Below, in pieces: positions 1-11,500 of a stretch of DNA of 64,000 bases. This DNA comes from Tachypleus tridentatus (taxonomy: Eukaryota > Arthropoda > Merostomata > Xiphosura > Limulidae): contig NC_134834.1 in assembly GCF_004210375.1 (NCBI RefSeq), positions 16,857,027 through 16,921,026 of the forward strand. The letters are read 5' to 3'. The notes under the pieces were generated by a model, which was not told the DNA's origin, did not search any database, and was given only the letters and a program-made list of their open reading frames with translations. A program made the position numbers and the translations under genes. Positions within the stretch are counted from its first letter, which is position 1. Every line of letters starts with the position of its first letter.

Positions 1-104
1 GAGAAACAGCAAAGTAAGGAAGTAATTGGTGGATGAGAGTCATAAGTAACATCTTACAAGAGTTTCCAAGGAAGGCTTCTCTTAAGTGATCTAAGTGATA
101 AATA
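1..104. other. Left flank, presumed kibra intron
   Basis: AT-rich sequence with no exon or repeat that I can recognise. It ends in the TA dinucleotide at 103-104 that precedes the mariner element. Since kibra exons start at 2331 with an incoming splice acceptor, this part is presumably intron of the same gene. Confidence 0.4.
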
Positions 105-1637
105 TTGGGTTGTTCGAAAAATAATGGCAAATTTTTATACTAAAATTTTAGTCATTTATAGGAATGAGAAACATGTCTTTTATCACTTCAGATGTACCAT
201 TGAAAACTAAAGTTTTCTTTCATTTATTACTGCTTTTCTTCTTTTCCAAAACAGCATTCATATTTCAGACCCACACATTAATGATCATGAAAAAAACCAT
301 CACACATCATGTTTTGCATGAATACAAACTTAGTAATAATCGTCACAAACAGCTCTCAATATAAACCAAGCATGAGGCAGAAGGAACCACCTCTGAACGT
401 ACAGTACAGTGTTAGCTTCAAAAGTTTCATAATGGAGGTGTGAGTCTTGAAGATAAGAGAGCAGGGGACATCCTTCTGCTGTTGGAATCAACCAAGTGAG
501 AATATTAGTGGAAAGAAACCCACGCCAAACTGTTCGAGAAATGGCACAAGGATTGAGTGTTGACATTGCTACAGTTTTGTACCATCTCAACCAAAGTGGA
601 AAAGGCATACTTTTGAATTGTTCTCTTAGCTGATTTTACAGAACAGAAATGACCCATGTCTTGAACAAATTGTCATCTGCAACAAGAAGTGGATCCTTTA
701 CGACAACAGAAAGCAATCTGTGCAATGGCTCGACCTTAACAAGGCTCGTAAACGCTCCCCAAAGTCAGAGTTGCAGAAACAGAAGATTGTGGTCACTGGC
801 CAGTATTATCCATTAAAACTTTGTCAAGCAAGGACAGAATATCACTGCCATGGCTCACTGTCAAGCATTGGAACAGAATATCACTGCCGGGGCTTACTGT
901 CAAGCATTGGAACAGAATATCACTGCCGGGGCTCACTGTCAAGCATTGGAACAGAATATCACTGCCGGGGCTCACTGTCAAGCATTGGAACAGAATATCA
1001 CTGCCGGGGCTCACTGTCGAGCATTGGAACAGAATATCACTGCCGGGGCTCACTGTCGAGCATTGGAACAGAATATCACTGCCGGGGCTCACTGTCGAGC
1101 ATTGGAACAGAATATCACTGCCGGGGCTCACTGTCGAGCATTGGAACAGAATATCACTGCCGGGGCTCACTGTCGAGCAGGGACAGAATATCACTGCCGG
1201 GGCTCTCTGTCGAGCAAAAACAGAATATCACTGCCAAGGCTTACTGTCGAGCAGTGGAAGCTATGATGATGTTCAGGTACATGTTGCACAAATGACACTC
1301 CAGAAGCTCAGTGAATTGGGTTATAAAACATTGCCTTGTCCTCATTACTCCCTGGACCTGTCACCCACTGACTACCACTTTGTAAAGCATTTGGACAACT
1401 TTTTACAGGACAAAATATTCAACAACAAAGCAACAGGAGAGAAGAATGGCTTTAAAGAATTTTTGAGTTCTAGGATTTTGGAGTTTTATCATTATGGTAT
1501 AAATAATCTTGTTTCTCAGTGGCAAAAGTGTGTAGATTTACTAGGTTCCTATTTTGATTAAGAAGGTTGCTTCACATTTTTTCTATTTTTTATTAAAGTT
1601 AAAATTTTAAATCCCCATTATTTTTCTAACAACCTTA
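105..1637 (+). mobile_element. Degenerate mariner (Tc1/mariner) transposon
   Basis: Terminal inverted repeats are visible: the left end TTGGGTTGTTCGAAAAATAA matches the complement of the right end (GGTTGTTAGAAAAATAATGG), with TA just before position 105. Between them are broken pieces of a mariner transposase. One piece near 530-600 reads VREMAQGLSVD in one frame. One at about 670-790 has KKWILYDNRKQSVQWLD. The C-terminal part at about 1260-1560 has VAQMTLQKL, YSLDLSPTDYHF and WQKCVDLLGSYFD, ending at the TAA at 1559-1561. The first catalytic motif reads CNKKW where active mariners have an Asp, and the frame is broken several times, so the element is dead. Its middle is replaced by a 39-bp minisatellite. 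It probably sits in a kibra intron upstream of the first exon seen here. Confidence 0.88.
829..1260. repeat. 39-bp minisatellite inside the mariner
   Basis: About 11 head-to-tail copies of a 39-bp unit with core GAACAGAATATCACTGCC. Because 39 is a multiple of three, all three forward frames stay open. In one frame the unit reads QALEQNITAGAHC, which resembles the ITAxxYCxxL segment of mariner transposases. The array therefore looks like an amplified piece of the transposase gene itself. Copies differ by a few substitutions: TCAAGC in the left copies, TCGAGC in the right ones. Confidence 0.9.
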
Positions 1638-2330
1638 CATATATGCACAGATTTACTGTTTTATATTGTGTTTCAAATAAGTAAGAGGGTAGTTCTGTAC
1701 TTATGCCTAGCCCTAATTTCTTCAGTAATTTGTTTGTTTTCAAAAGTATTGTGGGAGCTAGTATGCTGGGCTGTGGATTGGAATGTCCAAAGCTCAAGCT
1801 CAGACCATACTGCAGAGCATACCTTTATAGCTGGAAGTTTGGGGCATTATAAAAGTGAAGTCATTTTTGCTTTTCGTTTGAGAGTAGTATTGTAGTTGAT
1901 GAGGGCTGCTGATTGGCTTGTTTTTTATCTCATCAGCATTTCTGAATAATTTGTCATATATTTTTTAATCTATAAATAATTTGTATTTAAGCCTTGTCTA
2001 AAATTTAAGTAAAGATGTTGGAACTTGTTATTGGTTAATTGTTATATTTTTGTGGTAATCCACTGAAAAAAGTGTCAGCTGTTTTATTCCAAAATGATAA
2101 TGTAAACAGCTGTGTGTTGTTTTTGTTATAATTAATGTTTATAGTTTCTTGAATGATGCAAAGGTTAGAATTTTATGAACACCCACAAAAATGGTGAAAA
2201 TAGAAACATTGCTTTATTAGGTTTATTTGTAAGCAACTCTTAACTTAAAAATTAAATCAATCCATTTTTCTTATTCTACTAATCTAGATTGTAGACATTA
2301 ATTTGTATTTATCAACATTTGTATTGTTAG
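1638..2330. other. kibra intron, 3' part
   Basis: AT-rich sequence with no recognisable exon. It ends in a pyrimidine-containing stretch and the acceptor TTGTTAG at 2324-2330. Confidence 0.5.
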
Positions 2331-2520
2331 ATTTATCAAAGCTGGTTTACAGCCAGTCCTATCAAACACTCTTCAGGAGAGTACCAAGCTCTTAGATAAT
2401 GTCCATAAACCAATCATTGCTGAGAACTTCAAGTTTTCAATAAACCTCTCCAAACTATACACCAAAACATTACAGATTAGTGTCTGTTGTATGGCTTCTT
2501 CAGGAGAGACTGAATGTTTG
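2331..2520 (+). CDS. kibra: kibra exon: C2 domain part
   Basis: Acceptor TTGTTAG before 2331 and donor GTAAGT at 2521. The exon enters with one base of a split codon and leaves in phase 0. It encodes FIKAGLQPVLSNTL and then the C2 strands KLYTKTLQISVC and SGETECL. The last motif is the ECL that precedes the QISLAD strand in WWC C2 domains. Confidence 0.85.
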
Positions 2521-5500
2521 GTAAGTTGGAATATTTTTTATTAATATGTTTTAATGTTTTAAAATTTTTGTGTCAATAAATACCTATTTTTATTATTTTT
2601 ACATTAAGTGCCAAAATGATTTAAACTATGTTTTATGTTATTGATGTTTTTTGCTCAAAAGCAGACATAGACACAAATGTTGACGGACAAATTGAAATGA
2701 AATTCACTGGAAACAACCTATTCTGTCAAAAAATGAAATCAAAGATGAAATAACAAGAAATTGCATTTGACACTGTATTCATTAAGGTTATACATTAATT
2801 AAAGAATTACACGTGTCAAAAGAGGTTGCATGTTTTCAAAAATAGATTCATGTTATTAAGAAATAAAACTTTCTTTTTGTTGACTGGATGTGGCAAAATG
2901 TTTAGTGTGCCCAGGCTGTTAGTTTGAGGATTTGTGATCCATTATAATAAAAATTTGTTTTGCACCTTTAGTCTGTGTGGTCACTATAGGAGTGACAGTC
3001 AAGTTCCTTTATTTGAGCAGGAGAATAGGTCCAGCATTGGCAGTAGTTGTTGACCAAGTTTGTTGTATTACCCTTTAGTCTCTTAGTTCAAAATAAGGGA
3101 TGGCCATGTTTAGATAACCCTTGGAAAGCTTTGTTTTAAATTCTGAATCAATGCTTTATCGAGGTTTGTGATATTAGCTATCTCTGTCTCATTTCAGTTA
3201 GTTGTGCACAGAAGTGGGTATACTGAACAATTAGCATCTTGGACTAGTTATGAGTAAAACTTACAAAATAAAATGCAAAGAAAATACTGAGATTGTGAAA
3301 ACAATTATTGAGTAAAACTTATTTTGTTCATTAAACAATGTACAACCAGATTAAAGTAACTCTGTAAATACACTTTTTATTATTAATACAGCTACACTCC
3401 ATTCAATAGAGCATTATATGTACATGTCACAGTATATTATTTACAATAATATGTGCATACTAACGCAGAGCTAGTTACTGGTTAATATTATTATGTTAGA
3501 GTGTATGAACTTTTTTGAAGATATTAGTGTGTTACTTTTTCAAAACTTGAAATATACCATAGTAGATATAAGATTAAAGTTGAATATTTTTATTAACTCA
3601 ATAGATTGAAACAGTCAATCATAGTACAACATGGTTAAACTCCCAAGATTTTTTAGTCTTAAGTAATAATACTGCAAATGTCAGAGCTGTTAAACAATAT
3701 ACACTAACTACAGAGTCAAAATATTCTGTTTTTTAGTCATGAGCTGAAAGTTGAGGACCAGAATATCTTTTTGGTCCTTTGTTTAGGAAATCTTAATTAA
3801 CTATTATACAGAAGTTCTTATTTCAATGTGTCGTGTAGAAAACTAACTTTTTGGTGTGTTAGGGTATTGGCTTTCAGTAATAAACGTAGTGTAATGGGCC
3901 AGTGTTCTATGTTGATTGTGTAACAGCTTTTTACAGAGTAGGTCACAGAATTTGTATTTTTTTTCCTAACTTTTGAATTTCATGCATTGTGGGAAAAATA
4001 AGTACAGTTTTGAATGTTGTTTAACAGTCTTAATACAGCTCATTGTTAAGAGTTAAGTTTGTATTAATGTGTATGCTTATAATAGTGGAGTGGTACATCT
4101 TATTAAAATTAGCTTTTCACTTATATTTTTATTATAGCAAAGCACTTTTCTAAAAGTAGATTTAAGATTTATAAGTGTTTGCAGTTTACCCAGTTATTTA
4201 CAAACAAGCCTGATAAACAATTAAAAGTGGTAATGGAACATTATTGTATTTCACTTCACATAAACAAAGTTTTTTATAAAAATTAGCTTGTAGAAAGGAT
4301 GGTATATTTTTTATCTAATACAACCAGGTGAATGCTGTCTTATTGTCAAAACGATATTTTCATGAGTGTCTCGCACATTTCATTAGATATACTCATATGA
4401 GATGTCTCTAGTAGTTTACTGTTTTCGAAATATATTCTGAGAAGTGTTGTCAAATTAGTTGTATGCTAATAATATGAAACCAAACAAACATTGCAAACAA
4501 TGTTTGTGGTAAAATGTATTGATAATATTTTTTAGTTCTAGTTAATAATTACACAATTATATCTAATGTAAGAAGCATGAACCTTCCAGTATCTCAAAGG
4601 TATGTCTGCTGACTTACACTGCTGGAAACTAAGTTTCAACTCCCGTGATAGGCAGAGCACAGATAACTCTTTGTGCTTAATAGCAAACAATGACAGAAGA
4701 TAACATTTAAAGTCATGGACAAAAGTGCTTTGCAAAGTCTTCCTCTATCACCATATTAAATAATTATCTGACTTAACATATAGGATTTATATCTCATCTA
4801 CTTGTCTGGACTTTAGGTAATTGAAGAGATACTAATATCAAATCTAGAAACATTATATAAATGTTTGGTAAAAAACAAATATCTTTGAACTTCACAAAAG
4901 TTTGTTATGGGCTCTCATCTTAATTACCAACCCTTGTAGGATGGACCATACTCACATAGACGCAGGTCAAAATACTTAAAAACTTTCTATTTTTCCTGAA
5001 GTTGAAAGACATTCTATTGAAGTAATACAAATAAATATTTTATTGCTCATACTGTGTGCGACAAGAAGAGGCACATCTCCAGCTTTATTGTGTTCAATAC
5101 AGCTTTGAAATTAATTATATTCATCACATTTGTGTTTGTATTAATTATAACTGCATCTTCTTTATGAGTTTGTTTTTATATTTCTACAGGGAAGTGTCCA
5201 AATCAGTCTTGCTGATTTCGACCCAGCCTCATCTTAACAAAATGGTACAACGTGCTTACTTTTCACGTTTTACAACTAGAAACACAACGTGAAAGAAATC
5301 ATAAGGTATTTTACTTGCCTGTCGAAGCTAAATATATGACTAGCTATATGTTGTTCTCTCATGCAGATGCATTGTAATAATATCACGTTTCAATTTTGCG
5401 TTATGTATCTGTGAAAGAAAAACATTTTAATACAAACCTTCCAAAAATAATTTCTCAGTATTATATCTAATTCCAGTGAATAGATTTAAATCATTGTTTT

Positions 5501-8500
5501 CTTTTCATTCACTAAAAAGTTTTGAGATGATTGGTGTGGTAATTTCTCAAGGTTCCCTCCACGAGAGAAAAAGAAGAAATTGGATTGGACGAAACAGCAA
5601 ACACCGGTATCTCTAACTTGAGTGGAAGGAATAGTAGTGCGTCAACCTCAGCACGTACCAGTATTCAAGGTAATTAATTGTCTGTACCAAAATGTTATTC
5701 TTTGGAATTGATTGATTGATTGAAATTTTTGTAACTATAACCTAACTAATCTCTCTTTGTAGCAAAGTTTTTTGTTGTATACTAAGTTTTAGAGGAAACT
5801 TCACTATATTGTTTCACATCTTTGGAGTATTTTGTATGTCTCCGATTTACAACGCTAAAATCAGGGGTTCGATTCCCCTCGTGGACTGAGCAGATAGCCT
5901 TTGTGGCTTTGCTAAAAGAAAACAAATTGTAGTATTTCACACTGATAAACAACTGTTTAGTTTTCTATAGCTAAACAGACTAGTCAACTAAGGTCGTGTA
6001 ATATATATTTATTTGTATTATTTATCCTGTTCAAATTTAAAAGGGAAAGGTTAGATGTATTCTTGTCTTGTACAAACGTTATTAAAGTAAAAACTCTCTT
6101 AAAAATTTTATGAAATGCATTTTGTTCATATTAAGTTTCGCATTCTGTTTCGGAGCACACACGCACCAGTTTATTTTTGTACATGTATATATTATATCAG
6201 CTCAGATTGCCCTTGAGTAGCTTTGTGAGAAAATTCAAAACAAACCATTCAAACCAATGTATTATATCCATACTATTTTATCAGTAATATGTTTTACAAA
6301 AGTCACTATATCATTAAAATACTAAAAATTACAAACGTTAATGTACTGCCATTGATAATAACAGCATATTGTAGGCCTGGCATGGCCAAGCGCGTAAGGC
6401 GTGCGACTCGTAATCCGAGGGTCGCGGGTTCGCGCCCGCGTCGCACTAAACATGCTCGCCTCCCAGCCGTGGGGTGTATAATGTGACAGTCAATCCCACT
6501 ATTCGTTGGTAAAGAGTAGCCCAAGAGTTGGCGGTGGGTGGTGATGACTAGCTGCCTTCCCTCTAGTCTTACACTACTAAATTAGGGACGGCTAGCACAG
6601 ATAGCCCTCGAGTAGCTTTGTGCGAAATTTCCAAACAAACAAACAAAAGCATATTGTATATAAATCTGTCTTTTTTTATTTCCACATGGAAGTGTCCAAA
6701 TCAGTTAGTTTTCTTTAATGTGTTCTTAGAAAACAAAAGTCAAATAATTTGTATACTAATAAAATAAAATGATACAACCATTACAAAGCATACTTCTGTA
6801 GTTATGTTTCTAATAGTAAAGAAACAAACAAAATAAAATACACTATTTATTCAGAGAACTGAATATCTTTAAGTGACACTGAATTATTTATTTTAACACA
6901 ATCACTTGAAAATATTAAACAGAAGATGATTAAAATAATTATTTTTTGTAAATTAAAACTGTGGAACATTTTCTTGAGTTCACTATTATTCTCTGTTTAA
7001 GATTCTGATGTCGTGAAATGTGGTGAATTGGCAAATGGACAACATGATTCATTGGAAGGAGCTGACAGGAGGGAAGAACATTACTGTGGAGAGGAAAGTG
7101 GAAAGGATTTGAACGTGAGAGAATTTCAAATATTGCAGACTACCAGATGTGGTGAGCATCAGGTGAGGTTATGTTTTAGAATGAATAGTAATTATAATTA
7201 TTATAGGAATAAATTAACAATTGATTTTAATCATTCGTGATGACGAGAAACCCACTGGAAGTAAAAAATGTATCTCAGGATGGCTGGTATAGGTATTAAC
7301 AATTAAAGCAGAGAACAATGTTTCGACCTTCTTAGGTCATCTTCAGGTTAACAAAACGTCTGAGGGTTGTGGGTTCGAATCCTCATCTCGCCTAACATGC
7401 TTACCTTTTCAGCTGTGGGGGCAATGTAATCTGATGGTCTGTCACACTATTTGTTGGTAAAAAAGTAGCAGAAGAGGTGGCAGTGGGTGGTGATTACTAG
7501 CTGCCTTCCTTCTAGTCTTTCACTGCTAAAGTAGGGACGACTAGCACAGTTAGCCCTCATGTAGCTTTGAACGAAATTTGACACAAACCAATCCTACTGT
7601 ATAGTTACATGTAGGCCTTTCTTTCCAAATGTTTAGCTTGTAGTATACATATGTCTAGTTTTTCTAGCCTTTATTAATAATACTTTTATTGAGTGTATAA
7701 TGTTAGAACTAGCATTATTACATGACCAGAAAAACATAGTTTTTTGAAGATGCAAAACAAGAAACTAGAGCAACATTCGTACTGGTTACTTAGATGTATT
7801 AAAATAACTAAAGTGTATTTGTTTATGTGATTGCTTTGTGCAATGCTTTGTAACTGATACAAAACACTATTTGATGAGCAGGTTTATTCATTTTTGTGTT
7901 TAATTTTGTAAGAAACTCATGTTTTCTAGGCACTAATAGTTTTTATACCTGTGTTTATGTACAGCATGAAACAAAAAGGAAAAATAATTAGTGATACACA
8001 AAGGTCAACACTTTTCAGTTTAGCTTTGTTTTAAGCTTTACATTGAAACCAAATAGTCAAATTTAGTTGTTAGATCAGAAAATTTAACTTAAACATGCCT
8101 TTCAAAACTTTCATTGATACTGTTTAAAAGTTATGATTGGTCGCTGAAACTCGTTTGTTTTTGTTGTTTACCCTCAGTTCTACATCATGTCTTCACAACA
8201 GTGCAGAAGTTATTTAAAATGCTTAGTGGCATTTAACAAAGGATGAAATGAAATGCTGTTAACTACTTTGTTTTATTTCAGAAATGCATAAGTGAGAGAT
8301 TAAGTCACCAGGTGGAGCTGTGTGATAAAGAGACCAACACAGAGTGTGTTTTTCTTCCTTTACAAAATAAACAAAAGCAAATAGAAGATAGTGTGAGAAC
8401 TAGTGTTATAAAGAGATCACAGACTTTCACCCCTAATGTTGATTTCAAAAAAGCATCACTATGTTTGTAAAGTAAGTTCTATTAACTTTTATGAAAATAT

Positions 8501-11500
8501 TAAATAATTATCAGGTATGTATCTGTTTACTTGCATCATTGCTAAATCAGAAGAATTGCAAACAAGTGCACTGATATTAATATTTTAAAATACCAAAGGT
8601 TTCAGTTTAACTGCTAATTAATAATTTATAATCTGTTATCACTAATTTCTCAGCAAAGCAAACTACCTGTTTAGATGAGAACAAAAACTGAATCCAGTAT
8701 TAAATGTAGCTAATTTAATGTACCATTCTTACTTGTAATAACTGGAATACATTGATTAATCAGTTAGATGGTACCCTCAACCTTAGCCATACTTTTGGCC
8801 ATAATCCCAATAACGTCTCACAACGTTCTGTCAGCATAAGATATTTACGTTAGTCCTAATTCCATGTACTAAACTAACAATGCAATTTAATCCTTGTAAT
8901 AAAAATAAGTCCATATCTTAAACAATTTTATCAATACTGTTCATGAAGTTAATACTAAATTAGAAAAAAATTAAATTATTTAAGTGACACTGAATGGTAT
9001 TTTAAAAAAAAACATCTATTTTAATATGATCAAAATGGCATAGTAATATTCTTTTGCATTTTTTCCTTTTAGTTAAATAGAAGTTATAGTGACAGCTCTG
9101 TGCCATTATACAGAAAAAGAGTTATGTTTCAGCAACAGCCAGTGAAGAAAAAATGTGAGTGTTGTTTTTTTTAAATTAATGCTACTTAAAATCATAAATA
9201 GATTTATTTGTAGCATATTGTTTGTACCCTTGAATAAGTAACTGATTTAAAACTTTATCTGTGATGAACCAAGCTTTTTAATAGAAGGTAACAAATATGT
9301 CAGTCCCCACCACAGGGAACCTTGAGAAGTTGATTTCTTTTTAAAACATATTACCAGTCCAGTACTTTTTGTCGGCTTTTGATAATGGTAATATGTGTTA
9401 GCTAATATTATATTAAAAAAGGAAAGCCAGGAAAATAAATTGATGTAGAAGTTAGGTAACTTCTATCAGAATGGTTACTAAAATCTAAGTTAATGGTTGA
9501 TAATATATAAACTTAAGAGTAACTGGCAAGCTACAGGAGCCTTCTATGATAACAATCTCAGGTCATCAGTTTACTACTGTTGCTGTTAGCAACGTATTCT
9601 TTTATTAATATCTAAGTATTTACTGTAATTTGCTAAATGCAGTACTAATGAAATATTTTCAGTATTTTATTGAATATTACAAGGCACAAAATATTTATGA
9701 ATTAGTCATTTTATATATATAGATATATGTATATATACAATAATTTTATTTAACTTTCATTTTATCTAACGTCCAATTTTGTAGATCAAAATAAATACTG
9801 ACATACCAGTACTTAATACATAGCTGAATGAGTACAGCATGTGTTTTCAGTTCGTATTTAGGGAAAACAAAGTTTTTTATACACAGATTTAAAAGTATAT
9901 AGTTAGAGTTTTATTTTGTGCCTTGGAAATTTGCTGTTGACAAATGTTGTGATTACTTGCGAGTAAGAAAATTTGAAGCATTATTTAAACAGAGAACTTT
10001 TTTTATTCGATGATATGGGTCAGGTTATAGTGGTACGTGCCAAACACCATTATTCTTCGTCCACTGAATTGAAAACTATTAACTTGCAAACATCGCTAGA
10101 CCTAGTGCTAGACCTTCAAGCTTCTCACAGACGGCTAAACTTCTTACAACATGAAATTTCCAGACTAAAGGAAATGAAACAGCAACTTCAGGATGCAAAG
10201 CTTTCCAGTTAGTAAGAATGTTTCTATCTACGATGTTTTTATTACAAAGTTTTACCTAGCTCAAGTGGAATACTTGTACCTAGGTGATTGAATTAAGGTG
10301 AAGCTGTTTTACCAAACCAAGTGAGGAGCTAGACAGTTTAATATTAAGAGACTAAGCCACTTGTATCTTGTACGTAAGCACTTGTGTATGTCATATGTTG
10401 CTAGGTTATTTTATTTATTATCAGAAATAGGTAGGCCATTATATATGATAGCAGAAGTGACCACAATATCTTACTATTCTTTAGAAGTGAACAAAGTCTT
10501 ACTAGAAGTTGAAAATGACCTAATATAATGGACCTCAAAATTGACCAGACCACTCAATCTACCAATCGGTGTGTTTTAATTTTCTATATAATTTGCAATA
10601 ACTTCTTAAGTACACTATATTTTTTTCTCCAGTTTTTGTACAAGTATGAAAGATATCCTTTTTCATTTTATAGGTAGCTGTACTGTGCCATCTACACTAG
10701 AAGCAAAAAAGCAGATAAAGTGTCCTCGAATTAAAGTAAGTTAACCAAAGAATGAATAATTTAAAAAATAAAATGTTAGAAAATATTGTATAAACTACAC
10801 CTTCTTTTAACAGCATAACTTGAACAGATTAACCCTTTTGCAACAGGCTCAATATAATATACACGAGTTCTTATACACATTCATACACGTTAGTTATTTA
10901 TGCTATAACTTTTGGTGCAGTATGTGTATTTTTTACAATCGATAGACTTTTAGTATACGTTACAAGTTTTTTTATTATTTCAAATAATCAGATTTTTTAA
11001 TGACGTATATTTAATAAAGTTTTGCTTGTGAAAATATTGGGTCTATTTTGTTACTAATTCAAGTGTGATTGATTTTTCTGTTATGATTAAAAACTTTTTT
11101 GTCCCCCAAAACCTCAGATATTATTTGTGTAATCGCTAGAACCTAATCAACACATTTCAAACATTTGTCTTCAGCAAGACTTTATATTTCATCTGTTATT
11201 TTCTTTACCCTAACAATGTTGGTTCTGTTAATTTGACCAACCTCTTAACCATCATGAAAAAAATTAGAAAATAAATATAAACTGTGCTATTTTTTGTTCT
11301 GGAATGACTACAACTTAAAACAAGAAAATGCAAGTGTTTAGGTATATATTAATAATAACATTAAATATTTATGTTTATTTATTATCTTTAATTATATTAT
11401 ATTACCCTTCCATTTGTGTCTGGCTGACGTCACATAACTTGCATTGAAGAGGTGCATGTCCACTCATGTTAGTGAATTCAATAGCATAAAACTGACCTTT

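Noticed and set aside
720-1561. Overlapping open frames of 133-246 codons over the mariner
   Set aside because: They arise from the 39-bp repeat, whose length is a multiple of three. Only the ends correspond to degenerate transposase.
6374-6450. tRNA gene
   Set aside because: The tRNA-like head is part of a full SINE with body, tail and target duplication. The same sequence recurs many times and the cloverleaf is imperfect.
9973-10030. Earlier start of the kibra TSLDL exon
   Set aside because: The AG at about 9990 would give TAG in the phase set by the previous exon. The AG at 10030 keeps the frame and matches family length better, although I am not certain.
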